Below are positions 51,623 to 61,876 of a stretch of DNA of 64,000 bases, in pieces (position 1 is the stretch's first letter; each line of letters opens with the position of its first letter). Source of the stretch: Paenibacillus polysaccharolyticus. GTDB taxonomy: Bacteria > Bacillota > Bacilli > Paenibacillales > Paenibacillaceae. Below the pieces are notes generated by a model. It had not been told where the DNA came from. It saw only the letters and a program-made list of their open reading frames with translations, and made no database searches. Both the position numbers and the translations under genes were made by a program. Location of the stretch: the NCBI RefSeq assembly GCF_900102085.1, contig NZ_FMVM01000003.1, positions 124,001 through 188,000 of the forward strand. The letters run 5' to 3'.

Positions 51623-52123
51623 ATGAAGAAAAAATTCGGAATTAAACATCTAATGATGGTTTTCATGGCATTCACACTACTGTTCGCAACGGTTGGTGTT
51701 ACGAATCCGGACAGTGCTGATGCAAGACGAGGCGGCGGTGGATTCAAATCCGGTACGAAGAGTTACACGAATACCCCTAAGAAATCAGACAATAACGTAA
51801 GTCAGTCCAATTCCCGTAACAATTCCAATACTGGCGCAGCGGCAAATAACCGTGGTGGATTCTTTGGCGGTGGCGGCGGCTTCATGAAAGGTATGATGCT
51901 GGGTGGTTTGGCCGGTATGTTGTTCGGCGGACTGTTTGGCGGTATGGGAGCACTGGGTAACATTCTTGGATTGCTCGTGAACGTAGCAGCAATTATGTTG
52001 ATTGTTATGCTGGCTATGGCATTGTTCAGAGCCATTACAAATCGCCGTAAGCCTGCTGCGGATGGTCGTTATGACCGCCGTGACGATCGTGATGATGATC
52101 GTAACAGAAACGGACGGTACTAA
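51623..52123 (+). CDS. Secreted/membrane glycine-rich protein
   Basis: A 166-residue protein with an N-terminal signal-like segment (residues 1-32), a region of Ser/Asn/Gly, a GFFGGGGGFMKGMMLGG run, one or two membrane segments (about 88-135), and a charged tail of repeated Asp-Arg (RYDRRDDRDDDRNRNGRY). It resembles predicted Tim44/lipid-transport-like short membrane proteins of Firmicutes, but I cannot name it. It is followed at once by the YxcD-like gene. Confidence 0.65.
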   Translation: MKKKFGIKHLMMVFMAFTLLFATVGVTNPDSADARRGGGGFKSGTKSYTNTPKKSDNNVSQSNSRNNSNTGAAANNRGGFFGGGGGFMKGMMLGGLAGMLFGGLFGGMGALGNILGLLVNVAAIMLIVMLAMALFRAITNRRKPAADGRYDRRDDRDDDRNRNGRY

Positions 52124-52128
52124 GCTCT

Positions 52129-52410
52129 ATGGTTCTAAGTATGGATGAGATTGTGAATGCAATTTGCATTCACATGGCAGAGCGTAAAGGTGTGCGTCCT
52201 ACGGACGTAAATGTGGAGTTAAGCTGGGAAGAAGATACAGGTTATTCCGCAGAAGTCTGGATTCAAGGCCGCAGTCAGTTCCTGGTAGAATCCAACATGA
52301 TCGAAGCAATTCTTCGCTACTTGCACAGCGAGTACAACATTCGTGCGTATCGTGAAGATGTTACCTTGGATCTGGATGAAGAGATCACTGCGATTGTCAA
52401 TCAACATTAA
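52129..52410 (+). CDS. YxcD-like DUF2653 protein
   Basis: A 93-residue soluble protein matching DUF2653 (YxcD): MDEIVNAICIHMAERKGVRPTDV, ELSWEEDTGYSAEVWI, then AYREDVTLDLDEEI. Function unknown. It begins 5 nt after the preceding gene, so translation is probably linked. An alternative ATG lies four codons in (52141). Confidence 0.8.
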   Translation: MVLSMDEIVNAICIHMAERKGVRPTDVNVELSWEEDTGYSAEVWIQGRSQFLVESNMIEAILRYLHSEYNIRAYREDVTLDLDEEITAIVNQH

Positions 52411-52438
52411 AATATGGCTAGCTTCTAGCTTGTTATAC

Positions 52439-52488
52439 AAAAGACCGTCTACCCTCTGTCATCTGACAGCATGGGAGACGGTCTTTTT
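52439..52488 (+). terminator. Terminator between the YxcD-like gene and tyrS
   Basis: AAAAGACCGTCT and AGACGGTCTTTTT form a 12-bp stem around an internal stem-loop. T and A tracts on both sides suit both convergent genes. Confidence 0.85.
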
Positions 52489-52509
52489 GGTTGCTTGATT
52501 TGCAAATAA

Positions 52510-53772
52510 CTATGCTTGAAGCTTAACCAGGCTGTAGTTCTTTTTACCTTTACGGATGATGATAAATTTACCGCCAATCGCGTGCTCTGCAGATACCGTA
52601 AATTCAAGCTCGGTTATTTTTTCGCCGTTTATAGAGATGGCTCCCTTGGTCACATCCTCACGAGCTTGGCGTTTGGAAGGCTCCAAACCAAGATCAACAA
52701 GCCAGTCTACAATATTTTTAGCTTCACCGTCTGTTTCGTATGTTGGCATTTCCTTGAAACCCTGCTCGATCTCATCTGCTGTCAGGGAACGAATATCTCC
52801 GCTGAACAAAGCTGCTGTGATACGTTTTGCCTGCTCCAGCATCTCTTCGCCGTGAACGAACTTGGTCATTTCCTCTGCCAAGGCTTTCTGTGCTTCACGT
52901 TTATGCGGCTCTGTTTCAACTTTCTCAGCCAAGGCTTCGATTTCTTCTTTGCTCAGGAATGTGAAGTATTTCAAGTATTTAATCACATCCCGGTCATCTG
53001 TATTCGCCCAGAATTGGTAGAATTCAAACGGTGTCGTTTTATTCGGATCAAGCCAGATCGCACCACCAGCTGTTTTACCAAACTTTGTACCGTCCGACTT
53101 CAGCATCAGTGGGATGGTCAAGCCATAAGCTTTCGATTCTGAGCCTTCTTTTTTACGAATCAGATCCAGACCGCTCGTAATATTACCCCATTGGTCAGAT
53201 CCACCAATCTGTAGTTGTACATCCTCCGTTTGGAACAGGTGAAGGTAATCTAGTGATTGCAGAATCTGGTAAGAGAATTCCGTGAATGAAATTCCGCCTT
53301 CAAGACGGCTTGCTACGACATCTTTTGCCAGCATGGTGTTCAGGTTAAAGTTTTTCCCGTAGTCACGCAGGAACTCGATAACGTTAATCTTATGTGTCCA
53401 GTCATAGTTGTTAACCATGCGAACCTGATTGTCACCTTCGGTAACAAACAACTTTTTCATCTGTGCCGTTAACGCGTCTACATTCTCTTGCACTTGCTCC
53501 AACGTCTGCAAAGAACGTTCGGACTGACGACCACTCGGGTCACCAATCGTACCCGTTGCGCCGCCTATAAGAATTACCGGACGGTGCCCTGCCAATTGGA
53601 AACGTTTCAGCATCATAAACGGAATCAAGTGTCCGATATGCATACTGTCACCTGTCGGATCTACACCACAGTACAGGGAGATCGCTTTGGTCTCCGTCAG
53701 TTCACGTAGCCCTTCCGCATCCGTTTGTTGATTAATGGCGTCGCGCCACTGTAGTTCGTCAATAATGTTCAT
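52510..53772 (-). CDS. tyrS: Tyrosyl-tRNA synthetase
   Basis: Class I synthetase charging tRNA-Tyr, 420 residues, the TyrS length of Firmicutes. HIGHLIPF is the HIGH element; KFGKT is the KMSKS loop; YCGVDPTGDSMH and QIGGSDQWGN build the tyrosine pocket. The C-terminal S4-like domain (SKRQAREDVTKGAISINGEKI) binds tRNA. A T-box leader upstream controls it. Confidence 0.97.
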   Translation of the reverse strand: MNIIDELQWRDAINQQTDAEGLRELTETKAISLYCGVDPTGDSMHIGHLIPFMMLKRFQLAGHRPVILIGGATGTIGDPSGRQSERSLQTLEQVQENVDALTAQMKKLFVTEGDNQVRMVNNYDWTHKINVIEFLRDYGKNFNLNTMLAKDVVASRLEGGISFTEFSYQILQSLDYLHLFQTEDVQLQIGGSDQWGNITSGLDLIRKKEGSESKAYGLTIPLMLKSDGTKFGKTAGGAIWLDPNKTTPFEFYQFWANTDDRDVIKYLKYFTFLSKEEIEALAEKVETEPHKREAQKALAEEMTKFVHGEEMLEQAKRITAALFSGDIRSLTADEIEQGFKEMPTYETDGEAKNIVDWLVDLGLEPSKRQAREDVTKGAISINGEKITELEFTVSAEHAIGGKFIIIRKGKKNYSLVKLQA

Positions 53773-54079
53773 TGTAATAACCCCTTTTCATCATCAAAAT
53801 TCAGTCATGACTTACGTTCTATATAAGTTGAACCAAGGAATTTACACCGTCCACTTCGATGACAGAATAACCCTCCAATCGCTGTTATCCCCAGATTTTT
53901 TTGGTTCCCTTTCCCAAAGGGGAAAATCCGGTGATAAGCGTATGCTTCCGATGTAGCTTTCTTTCAGAAAGCTTTTAGGCGAACGCTTCGCTTTTTCAGG
54001 TTTTTTCTGTCCTCTCCGTTAAAGTGTAAAATTAGTTCAACTTATCTGGAACTAACATTGCAAGTGGTATTTTGGACAC

Positions 54080-54345
54080 AAAAAAATCGCCGCCTTGTCT
54101 TCACAGACACAGGGACGATTAGAATAACCGTGGTACCACCCAAATTGCATGGACAACCTCTCCGAACATTCATATGTTCAAGAAATAGCGATCCATACCA
54201 CTTTCAGCAAGTTATCGTTTGCCCATCCGCTTGGCATTACCCAAGTACTCCAGAGTGTAATTCGCAGCCCTTGTATGTATCAGGTTCCATCACCCCCTGA
54301 CTTTCTGTAACAGGGACAAAGCCGCTACTGCGCTCTATCAACGTA
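54080..54345 (-). promoter_or_regulatory. T-box riboswitch of tyrS
   Basis: The minus strand reads the T-box motif TGGGTGGTACCACGG (complement of 54128-54142), followed by a GC-rich stem and T-run at 54080-54120 that forms the terminator. Upstream lies the long stem I region with GGGGTGATGG-type K-turn sequence. A UAC triplet (complement of 54257-54259) is a fitting Tyr specifier candidate. Uncharged tRNA-Tyr would favour the antiterminator and read-through into tyrS. Confidence 0.92.
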
Positions 54346-54423
54346 ATTCATGTATTTAATTATAGCCAGTATAGCGAAACGTTCTGCACATTGCAAGCGC
54401 AAGTATTCAAATCATCAACAAAA

Positions 54424-54870
54424 CTATAACCTGATCCGTAGCTCGTCATGGTAATGAGCGTAAGCCTTCTCCGCAACCTGATCTTCGTTATTCCAGAGTT
54501 GCTGGTCCAGCTCATCCAAACGTTCTTCTTGCTCCGTCTCCAGATATTTTGGGATGTCCCACAACCACGTTAGTCTAGAATCGTTTTCCAAATGCTCAAA
54601 ACAAGCATATTGCTGCTTCACATTACTCAGAACCTGGTTTGCCCCGATCGTTTCAAGTGCCTTGCATGCGAACTTATAAGCCTCTTCTCCCCAGTTGCAG
54701 AAGAATTGTATAAAACCACCATTATAGACATCTGCCTCAAACAGCCACAACGCTGCAATCTCTTGTTCCGTCTGGGAAAGCGCAGTCCATCCTTGCGCAG
54801 ACCGGTTCTTTTTCTCCACAAAAGTCAGTGCGTAATCATACCACACATCCTGAATGTCCCGTTCGCTCAT
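54424..54870 (-). CDS. DMP19/DUF4375-like protein
   Basis: A 148-residue acidic, helical protein with the DUF4375 signature AALWLFEADVYNGGFIQFFCNWG. Neisseria DMP19 mimics DNA and regulates a repressor; other family members are immunity-like proteins in toxin loci. It overlaps the preceding gene by ATGA, so they act together. No toxin gene is near. Confidence 0.75.
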   Translation of the reverse strand: MSERDIQDVWYDYALTFVEKKNRSAQGWTALSQTEQEIAALWLFEADVYNGGFIQFFCNWGEEAYKFACKALETIGANQVLSNVKQQYACFEHLENDSRLTWLWDIPKYLETEQEERLDELDQQLWNNEDQVAEKAYAHYHDELRIRL

Positions 54871-55334
54871 ATCGAAGATTTCCCCTTCCTGGGTTGAACC
54901 GTTTCCAGTTCCCGGCGTTTACCCTCTTGATGCCAAGTTAAATATGGTTCACCGATCCTTCGAAAAGCTGCCCGTACGTTGTCTTCGATCTCTTGCCACA
55001 CTTCACTTGTATAATCGAGATGGGTGTTAACGTTATCGACACCATACTTCTTAAGCAGGCTTACATGGGCGGCTGTAAAAATCATATCTTCCAGCAACCA
55101 GTAGAGGACCTCCTCCACGTGCTTCAGCTTTTTAATCAGGGATGGTACACCGCGTTCATAGATTGTAACAATATAATGTCCATCGCCTATTTCGACATAG
55201 GGTGCACCTTCCCATTTGAACGACTCGCCCAATCGGTTCACATAACTTTCCATCTGTTCCATCGGGTAAGAAGTGCGTGATAACAATTCAAGGAGTTGCT
55301 GGGCTAGCTCCTCCATGCTTAACAGATTTGACAC
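54867..55334 (-). CDS. Immunity protein 63-like protein
   Basis: A 155-residue protein resembling Imm63-type immunity proteins: VEIGDGHYIVTIYERG followed by HVEEVLYWLLEDMIFTAAH. I chose the GTG at 55334 because AAGGTG lies 6-8 nt upstream; the ORF also opens further upstream. Immunity proteins neutralise contact-dependent or secreted toxins. Here it appears with a DUF4375 gene and without a toxin, so it may be an orphan immunity gene against neighbours. Confidence 0.6.
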   Translation of the reverse strand: MSNLLSMEELAQQLLELLSRTSYPMEQMESYVNRLGESFKWEGAPYVEIGDGHYIVTIYERGVPSLIKKLKHVEEVLYWLLEDMIFTAAHVSLLKKYGVDNVNTHLDYTSEVWQEIEDNVRAAFRRIGEPYLTWHQEGKRRELETVQPRKGKSSI

Positions 55335-55463
55335 AAGATTCACCTTCCTTCTCTCTAACATCTAGAGTGTGAGATCAACCTCATATAATCGATTATAACG
55401 GCTAACAATGAAAAAGCTGCCTCTCGGCAGCCCACACCTTTTCCTCTCAGGTTCACAGAGAGG

Positions 55464-56933
55464 TTAAGTCCCGCAAAATGTCTTATACGAAGGGTCACAG
55501 GACACTGGCATCGCACCAAATGCTTCCTGTTCAGGAGTATACGCATAAGGACGCTGGAGAATATCCAGCAAAGGCTGGATCAAACTGTAGTCTCCGTCCT
55601 GCTCTGCTCGCTCCAGTACTTCTTCTACCTTCTCGTTCCGCGGAATCACTACGGGATTGTTTCGTTTCATCTGTTCCATCACTTCATCGCTGGATTCCGG
55701 CTGTCTAACTAATCTGTCTTGCCAGCGTGTATGCCACTCCTTGAAGTCGGACTCGTCACTAAGTGTGGAGGTTTCCAGTTTATTCAGAGTCAATGTCACA
55801 AACGTATTCGTGAAGTCTGCAGCATGCTTTTCCATCAGATCGAGCAGGTCCTTAATCAAGGTCTCATCTTCCGCTTCTTCCGTAAACAAACCGAGTTTGG
55901 CTCGCATACCCGTTAACCAGTGATGATGATAGTGCTCCGAAAATTGTGCAATGGCATCCTGAGCGATTTGAACAGCCTGCTCTTCATCTTCATGTAGTAA
56001 CGGCAGTAATGTCTCAGCAAAACGAGCCAAATTCCAGCCCGCAATGTATGGTTGATTGCCATAAGCATATCGGCCTTGTCTGTCAATTGAGCTGAACACC
56101 GTCGCTGGGTTATACGTATCCATAAAGGCACAGGGACCATAATCAATCGTTTCCCCGCTAATTGCCATATTGTCCGTATTCATGACCCCGTGAATAAAGC
56201 CTACGTTTTGCCACTTTGCAACAAGGTGCGCCTGAAGTTTGATCACTTCCTGTAGGAAGCTTAGATAACGCTGTTCGTTACCTTCTACTTGCGAGAAATG
56301 ACGATGTATCGTGTAGTCTGCGAGCGCACGTAAATCCTCTACCGAACCAAATTGGGCTGCATACTGAAAAGTTGCGACTCGAATGTGACTGGCCGCGACT
56401 CGAGTGAGAATAGCCCCTGGGCGCTCTGTTTCACGATAAATGCTCTCTCCTGTGGAGACAACAGCCAAGCTTCGTGTCGTAGGAATTCCCAGGCCAGCCA
56501 TTGCTTCACTGATAATGTACTCCCGAAGCATCGGGCCAACGGCAGCACGTCCATCCCCTCCGCGGGAATACGGCGTCCGTCCTGAACCTTTTAACTGAAT
56601 ATCCACTCGGTCCCCTTGCGGAGTAATCTGTTCACCCAGGAGCAAAGCACGTCCATCCCCAAGCATATTAAAGTTACCAAATTGATGACCTGCATACGCT
56701 TGTGCAAGGGGCTCGGCTCCGTCTGGTATATTATTACCCGCGAAAATAGCTGTGCCTTCGGGGCATTGCAGTACATCTGCATTCAACCCCAGGCTGACCG
56801 CCAGTGTTTGATTAAAAATGATCCAGTCTGGAGACTGGACAGCCACAGCTTGTTGTCTTGTATAAAACGTTTCAGGCAGTTCTGCATAACTGTGTTCCAG
56901 ATTCCAGCCTGCGTTTAAATCGTTTTTTTCCAT
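55464..56933 (-). CDS. selO: Protein adenylyltransferase SelO
   Basis: A pseudokinase-fold AMPylase of 489 residues (UPF0061/YdiU). Diagnostic parts are [52 protein letters not shown] and [10 protein letters not shown]. It transfers AMP to Ser/Thr/Tyr of redox proteins in other bacteria. The C-terminus ends with TFCGT, where a Cys replaces selenocysteine. The ATG at 56933 has GGAG upstream. Confidence 0.95.
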   Translation of the reverse strand: MEKNDLNAGWNLEHSYAELPETFYTRQQAVAVQSPDWIIFNQTLAVSLGLNADVLQCPEGTAIFAGNNIPDGAEPLAQAYAGHQFGNFNMLGDGRALLLGEQITPQGDRVDIQLKGSGRTPYSRGGDGRAAVGPMLREYIISEAMAGLGIPTTRSLAVVSTGESIYRETERPGAILTRVAASHIRVATFQYAAQFGSVEDLRALADYTIHRHFSQVEGNEQRYLSFLQEVIKLQAHLVAKWQNVGFIHGVMNTDNMAISGETIDYGPCAFMDTYNPATVFSSIDRQGRYAYGNQPYIAGWNLARFAETLLPLLHEDEEQAVQIAQDAIAQFSEHYHHHWLTGMRAKLGLFTEEAEDETLIKDLLDLMEKHAADFTNTFVTLTLNKLETSTLSDESDFKEWHTRWQDRLVRQPESSDEVMEQMKRNNPVVIPRNEKVEEVLERAEQDGDYSLIQPLLDILQRPYAYTPEQEAFGAMPVSCDPSYKTFCGT

Positions 56934-57092
56934 GGGTCACACTCCTTCTCCTAACAAAGAGATTCCTTTGTTTATCTTCATGTAGCATTTGTGAACCCAT
57001 ACTCATTTATGTCGTCGCATGGAAATTCCAAAGTAAAAACAGTTCTTATCTGACGTGATCATCCGGCATAAAACCAAGTGTTTATTGGTATT

Positions 57093-57401
57093 TTACTTCG
57101 CAGGGATCGGATAATCTGTTACAATCACGTTCTCAATCCAGCCATCCAGAGAGGCTACGAATGCCTGATGTGCAGGGTGCGGACCGTATGCTCGCAAGGC
57201 TTCCTGATCTTCAAATGTCACTCTTAAACCCAGGGTGAATCCTTGAATGCGATCGGTTTCCTCCGTTACATTCACGCCAGCCGTCAGATCAACAATTCCA
57301 GGAATCTGATCCTGTAACGCAAGCAACTGAGCTACAAACTCCTGTTGCTTCGCAGGTGTGATTTTATCGTTAAATTTAAAAATAACCAAGTGTTCAAACA
57401 T
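57093..57401 (-). CDS. Dabb-family stress-responsive protein
   Basis: A 102-residue alpha/beta-barrel dimeric protein of the stress-responsive Dabb family: MFEHLVIFKFND, VTEETDRIQGFTLGLRVTFED, HPAHQAFV. ATG at 57401 with GGAGATGG upstream; the longer ORF adds 12 residues without homologous pattern. Role unknown. Confidence 0.85.
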   Translation of the reverse strand: MFEHLVIFKFNDKITPAKQQEFVAQLLALQDQIPGIVDLTAGVNVTEETDRIQGFTLGLRVTFEDQEALRAYGPHPAHQAFVASLDGWIENVIVTDYPIPAK

Positions 57402-57613
57402 ATTATCCCATCTCCTTATCCTTTGAAGGAAAATCATTTATTTCATTGACGGAAAATTTTTCATCTCTACCATTCTTATTTTAAATTAAACCTAAACTGA
57501 ACTCAAATAGATGTTCTCGATTCACCGCTTCGGTATAATAAGCAATATTGTTCAAGAATTCAGCCTCAGATGCACGTTATAATCACCTAAACATACCAGA
57601 AAGAAGGTGCATC

Positions 57614-58465
57614 ATGAGTCGCGAAGTGCGAACCGTCGTGTATGATTCAGATTTGCAACTGGAAGCTTATCAATTTGAAGGCATCATGCAGAAATTTCCC
57701 AATCATTTTCATGACTATTATGTGATTGGTTTTATTGAAGAAGGGAAACGGCATCTCGTCTGTAATAACGAGGAATACCTGTTAAACAGCGGTGACATCA
57801 TTGTTTTCAACCCCCAAGATCCTCATGCCTGTGAGCAGGTAGATGGAAGAAAATTGGATTACCGTTGCATCAATATTCAGCCAGAAGTGATGCTGGAGTA
57901 CGTGCGTGAAATTACTGGACAAACCTATTTGCCAAGGTTCTCCACCCATGTTCTATACCATAGTGAGCTGGTCTCCTCGCTCCATGAGCTACATCAGTTC
58001 ATCATTGAGGAACAACCTGACTTTTGCAAAGAAGAAATGCTTTTCTTGCTACTAGATCAACTGCTGAAAGACTACGCTGGTGCAGAGATGGCTGAAACTG
58101 AACAGAATATAACGTTGGAGATTCGGCAACTGTGTGATTATATGGAAGTCCATTATTCGGAAAACATCAGCTTGAATGAATTATCCGAGATATCGGGGAT
58201 AAGCAAATACCATCTACTTCGACAGTTTACTCGTCAAAAAGGCATATCTCCCTACCGCTATCTTGAAACGATACGGATCAATCAAGCCAAACGCCTTTTG
58301 GAACAGGGACTATTGCCTATAGATGTTGCTGCTCAGACGGGCTTTAGTGATCAAAGCCATTTCACCAATTTCTTCAAAAAACTGATTGGTCTTACGCCCA
58401 AACAATATCGTCGTATTTTTAATCACGGTGCCGAGACTAAACGATTGCAGGAAAACAAGCGATGA
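57614..58465 (+). CDS. AraC-family regulator with cupin sensor
   Basis: A 283-residue regulator. An N-terminal cupin (FPNHFHDYYVIGFIEEGKR, GDIIVFNPQDPHAC) senses a small ligand, and the C-terminal AraC pair of helix-turn-helix motifs (LNELSEISGISKYHLLRQF and IDVAAQTGFSDQSHFTNFFKK, PKQYRR) binds DNA. The ATG at 57614 follows AAGGTG. It overlaps the downstream exporter by ATGA, so it probably controls it. Confidence 0.92.
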   Translation: MSREVRTVVYDSDLQLEAYQFEGIMQKFPNHFHDYYVIGFIEEGKRHLVCNNEEYLLNSGDIIVFNPQDPHACEQVDGRKLDYRCINIQPEVMLEYVREITGQTYLPRFSTHVLYHSELVSSLHELHQFIIEEQPDFCKEEMLFLLLDQLLKDYAGAEMAETEQNITLEIRQLCDYMEVHYSENISLNELSEISGISKYHLLRQFTRQKGISPYRYLETIRINQAKRLLEQGLLPIDVAAQTGFSDQSHFTNFFKKLIGLTPKQYRRIFNHGAETKRLQENKR

Positions 58466-59400
58466 TTTTAATGCGTAATCACAACCATGTTGCTGGACAC
58501 CTGCTTGCCTTATTTACCATTCTCATCTGGGGAACCACTTTTGTTTCAACAAAAGTGTTACTGAAGGACTTTACACCTGTTGAAATCTTACTATTCCGTT
58601 TTCTGATTGGTTATCTCGTTCTTTGGATGATCTATCCACGTACTCAAAAAGTCGTTTCTTGGCGGGAAGAAGCATTATTTATCGGTGCAGGTTTATGCGG
58701 AGTGACCTTATATTTTCTCATTGAAAATATGGCTTTGGTACATACAACAGCTTCCAATGCAGGCATCATTGTATCCGTTGCTCCTTTCTTCACCGCTGTA
58801 CTTGCCCACTTTTTTCTGGATGGGGAACGGTTAACCCCCCGCTTTGTAAGCGGATTTGGCATTGCGATCTGTGGGATTATCCTGATTACCCTGAACGGAA
58901 GCTATATGTTGCAACTTAATCCCTTGGGTGATCTACTCGCATTTATCGCTCCTGTGGTGTGGGCAGTGTACTCGGTTATGATGCGTAAAATCGGATTACG
59001 AAACTACAACGTTATAGGCGCAACACGTAAAGTGTTTTTCTATGGCCTGCTATTCATGCTACCAGCGTTGGGTTTAGTAGAATCTGACCTGAATGTCGCT
59101 AGATTCACACACCTCACCCATTTATCGAACCTTCTCTTTCTCGGTGTGGGCGCTTCAGCCCTTTGTTTTGTGACATGGAATCAAGCCGTTAAGCTACTAG
59201 GAGCGATTCCAACAAGTGTATACATCTATCTCGTACCTCTGATTACAGTTGGTTCATCTGCACTTATTCTTCATGAGCAACTGACATGGGTTAGCATACT
59301 AGGTGCATCCCTTACGTTGTATGGCTCTTACATTTCGGAGAGCACGGCGAGAGGCAAAAAGCGCAACGTATTTTCGGCAAAATTACGTCGCAACACTTAA
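58462..59400 (+). CDS. EamA/DMT-family exporter
   Basis: A 312-residue transporter with ten predicted membrane segments in two EamA repeats. Features are WGTTFVSTKVLLKDFTP, HTTASNAGIIVSVAPFFTAVLAHFFLDGE and IYLVPLITVGSSALILHEQLTW. It likely exports metabolites such as amino acids. It is coupled to the AraC gene by a 4-nt overlap and followed by a terminator. Confidence 0.92.
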   Translation: MILMRNHNHVAGHLLALFTILIWGTTFVSTKVLLKDFTPVEILLFRFLIGYLVLWMIYPRTQKVVSWREEALFIGAGLCGVTLYFLIENMALVHTTASNAGIIVSVAPFFTAVLAHFFLDGERLTPRFVSGFGIAICGIILITLNGSYMLQLNPLGDLLAFIAPVVWAVYSVMMRKIGLRNYNVIGATRKVFFYGLLFMLPALGLVESDLNVARFTHLTHLSNLLFLGVGASALCFVTWNQAVKLLGAIPTSVYIYLVPLITVGSSALILHEQLTWVSILGASLTLYGSYISESTARGKKRNVFSAKLRRNT

Positions 59401-59447
59401 CTCACTTCTCGTTAGAAGTTACGTAATCACGTTCACAATGTAAAAAA

Positions 59448-59477
59448 CACGATCCCTAGCAAACGGGGTCGTGTCTT
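59448..59477 (+). terminator. Terminator between the EamA gene and rluF
   Basis: ACACGATCCC and GGGGTCGTGT form a stem of about 9 bp followed by CTTCTGCGTCTTTTTC. It works best on the plus strand. Confidence 0.7.
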
Positions 59478-59533
59478 CTGCGTCTTTTTCGAAAAAAATT
59501 AGCTTATATCACAGAGATTGGGCAAGTCCATCA

Positions 59534-60250
59534 CTACTCATCCCCTGCTTTGTCTTGATCTAACTGAGACATAAGTAACTCCAACTCCTGTTTCTCCAGA
59601 TGTCTCCACTCTCCCCTTTTCAACCGTTCATCCAGTGTAATGTTCATAATCCGAATTCTCTCCAGCTTTAAAACCCTGTACCCCAGCGCTTTGCACATTC
59701 GGCGGATTTGTAAATTAAGCCCTTGTGTCAAAATAATTCGAAAGACGTTCTCGTCTTGTCTATACACCTCACATGGTTTGGTAACCACATTCAGAATCTC
59801 CACACCTTTTGACATGGATTGAAGAAATGCAACAGTGACCGGCTTGTCCACGGTAACGACATATTCTTTCTCATGATGATGCTCCGAACGCATCATTTTG
59901 TTCACGATATCTCCATTATTGGTGAGTAAAATCAACCCCTCTGACGCTTTATCCAGCCGGCCGACTGCAAAAATGCGTGAAGGATAATTCACAAACTGAA
60001 TGATATTGCCCTCAATATGTTCAGCTGCCGTGCATGTAATGCCAACGGGTTTGTTCAGAACGATATACACGGCCTCAGGATTCCGCTCTGGAATGCGCTC
60101 CCCATCCATCAGCACGATGTCTCCTGGTGCAACCGTATCTCCTTTTACACATACCCTGCCGTTGATTGTAATTCTTCCGGCTGCAATGCGCCGAGTCGTT
60201 TCCCTGCGGGAAAAATGCCCCGTCTCACTTATGTATTTGTTGATTAACAT
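59534..60250 (-). CDS. rluF: 23S rRNA pseudouridine synthase RluF-type
   Basis: A 238-residue RluF/RsuA-family synthase. The N-terminal S4 domain is residues 1-60 (INKYISETGHFSRRE). The catalytic Asp lies in FAVGRLDKASEGL, with KPVGITCT and LTQGLNLQIRRMCKALG conserved. Likely modifies U2604 in 23S rRNA or a tRNA site. Isolated gene. Confidence 0.88.
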   Translation of the reverse strand: MLINKYISETGHFSRRETTRRIAAGRITINGRVCVKGDTVAPGDIVLMDGERIPERNPEAVYIVLNKPVGITCTAAEHIEGNIIQFVNYPSRIFAVGRLDKASEGLILLTNNGDIVNKMMRSEHHHEKEYVVTVDKPVTVAFLQSMSKGVEILNVVTKPCEVYRQDENVFRIILTQGLNLQIRRMCKALGYRVLKLERIRIMNITLDERLKRGEWRHLEKQELELLMSQLDQDKAGDE

Positions 60251-60467
60251 ATTTCACCGCTTCTCATTATTTGATCTGTATATACAACTGTTCTTTCATT
60301 CATTTGAACAATTATTCCGTTTACCTTAAAAGCGTTGAACCTCATCTTCTCATGAAATGAAAAGTGACGCAACTGAGTCACCTTCGACATAAATCTTGTA
60401 ATCGGACAGGATGAACTAAAAAAAGAATGACCTCGCCAAACTTTAACATAATTTTACAATAAAAAGC

Positions 60468-60495
60468 TTGTACATTTTCAAAATTATGGTATAAG
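60468..60495 (+). promoter_or_regulatory. Promoter candidate for the right-edge MFS gene
   Basis: TTGTAC (60468-60473), a 16-bp spacer, TATAAG (60490-60495), about 65 nt before the TTG start. Confidence 0.5.
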
Positions 60496-60560
60496 TTAAA
60501 TATAAAATAAACATTTATTTCAATTTATAAAAATGTTATCCACTTCAAGGAGGTAGACAT

Positions 60561-61769
60561 TTGAAAAGAATATTCGTTTTAAGTTGCGGCTTCTATCTGC
60601 TGATTGGCATAACCAGCGTAGTACTTGGTGCGCTTCTACCCGTTTTATTACCTCATTATGAACGCGGTTACAGTGACGGGGGATTTCTACTATTTTTGCA
60701 GTTTCTCGGGTTTCTTGTCGGTGTACTTGTGTCACCGTCCATGACGGCTAAAATTGGTCGAAAATGGATGCTCACCCTTGCGTTGATCTTCATTATTGCA
60801 GCTTATTTGGTGCTCGGATGGTTGCCTTCGTGGAACGTCCTGCTTTTGTTAACCATTCTTGTCGGGTTTGGCTCAGGCATCATCGAACCTTCTGTTGGAG
60901 CCTTCACTATTGAATTTACGGAAAATCAGAAAGCGGTCGCCATGTCCAAACTGGATGTTTATTTCGCCCTTGGCGCACTTCTCATCCCCGCGGCGGCAGC
61001 TCTGTTCATATGGTTGGGTCAGTGGCACTTGACGTTCTTCACGGTTGCTGCCTGCGCACTCATCCTCATGGTTTCATGGGTCACCATGCCTCGGCCTGCT
61101 GCACAATACCTCGAACAGGCTGGAGAAAACACGACACAACAGGGGGCAAACAAAGTCCGTTATTCCAAAAAAAATCTGGGGCTGCTCTCCCTCTTCGTTG
61201 TCTTTTTCTTTGTTTACATGGGACTGGAGCTTGGATTGATGAATTTCCTGCCCTCCATTCTGGTAGAACGTTTGGAGCTGAAAGAATCTATCGCCTCCCT
61301 AAGTGTATCTATTCTGTGGATTGCCATGATTGTAGGACGCCTTTTCTCTGGCAAAATCGCTGAAGCCGTCAATTATATGCCCTTCTTGATCTGGAGCACG
61401 ATAGGAACATTGCTGTTTACGGTATCTATGATATTCGTGTCCGGTCAATGGGTAACATATGGGCTAATCTTTGGAACAGGATTATTTATGTCGGGTTTAT
61501 TCTGCATCGCACTCGTCTATGCGAATGTACTGATTCCTGGCATGACGGAAAGGACAACGAGTATATTGATTGCCTCCGGCGGTATTGGCGGTGCAACGTT
61601 ACAGTATCTCACGGGATGGAGTATGAGCGCATGGCCGATCGTCGGCACCATCATGATTTTAGCGGGATTTTGTTTGCTTTTATTGCTGACATTGATCCTC
61701 TCCCACCTGTGGAACACTCGAGATGAATCGTTGAGCTCTGCATTCCCGCAACAAACCAAAGAAATATAA
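60561..61769 (+). CDS. MFS transporter, GlcP-like
   Basis: A 402-residue major facilitator with 12 hydrophobic segments. FLVGVLVSPSMTAKIGRKWML is the loop 2-3 motif. GFGSGIIEPSVGAFTIEFTENQKAVAMSKLDVYFALGALLIPAA closely follows the pattern of GlcP, the transporter in the Bacillus neotrehalosadiamine operon. The TTG start at 60561 has a perfect AAGGAGG 8 nt upstream. It precedes an aminotransferase and a dehydrogenase gene, suggesting a pathway for a sugar or aminosugar; that is inference. Confidence 0.88.
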   Translation: MKRIFVLSCGFYLLIGITSVVLGALLPVLLPHYERGYSDGGFLLFLQFLGFLVGVLVSPSMTAKIGRKWMLTLALIFIIAAYLVLGWLPSWNVLLLLTILVGFGSGIIEPSVGAFTIEFTENQKAVAMSKLDVYFALGALLIPAAAALFIWLGQWHLTFFTVAACALILMVSWVTMPRPAAQYLEQAGENTTQQGANKVRYSKKNLGLLSLFVVFFFVYMGLELGLMNFLPSILVERLELKESIASLSVSILWIAMIVGRLFSGKIAEAVNYMPFLIWSTIGTLLFTVSMIFVSGQWVTYGLIFGTGLFMSGLFCIALVYANVLIPGMTERTTSILIASGGIGGATLQYLTGWSMSAWPIVGTIMILAGFCLLLLLTLILSHLWNTRDESLSSAFPQQTKEI

Positions 61770-61876
61770 TTTGCAAGGCTACTGACTTCAACACCTGAAA
61801 GGGGGGATGCCCAAACCATCCGGAATGAATCATATTGTTCACCTAGCTAGTACACTAAACTATTGGAGGAATCCGA

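Noticed and set aside
60017..60329. Plus-strand ORFs over rluF
   Set aside because: Shadows of the minus-strand pseudouridine synthase gene.
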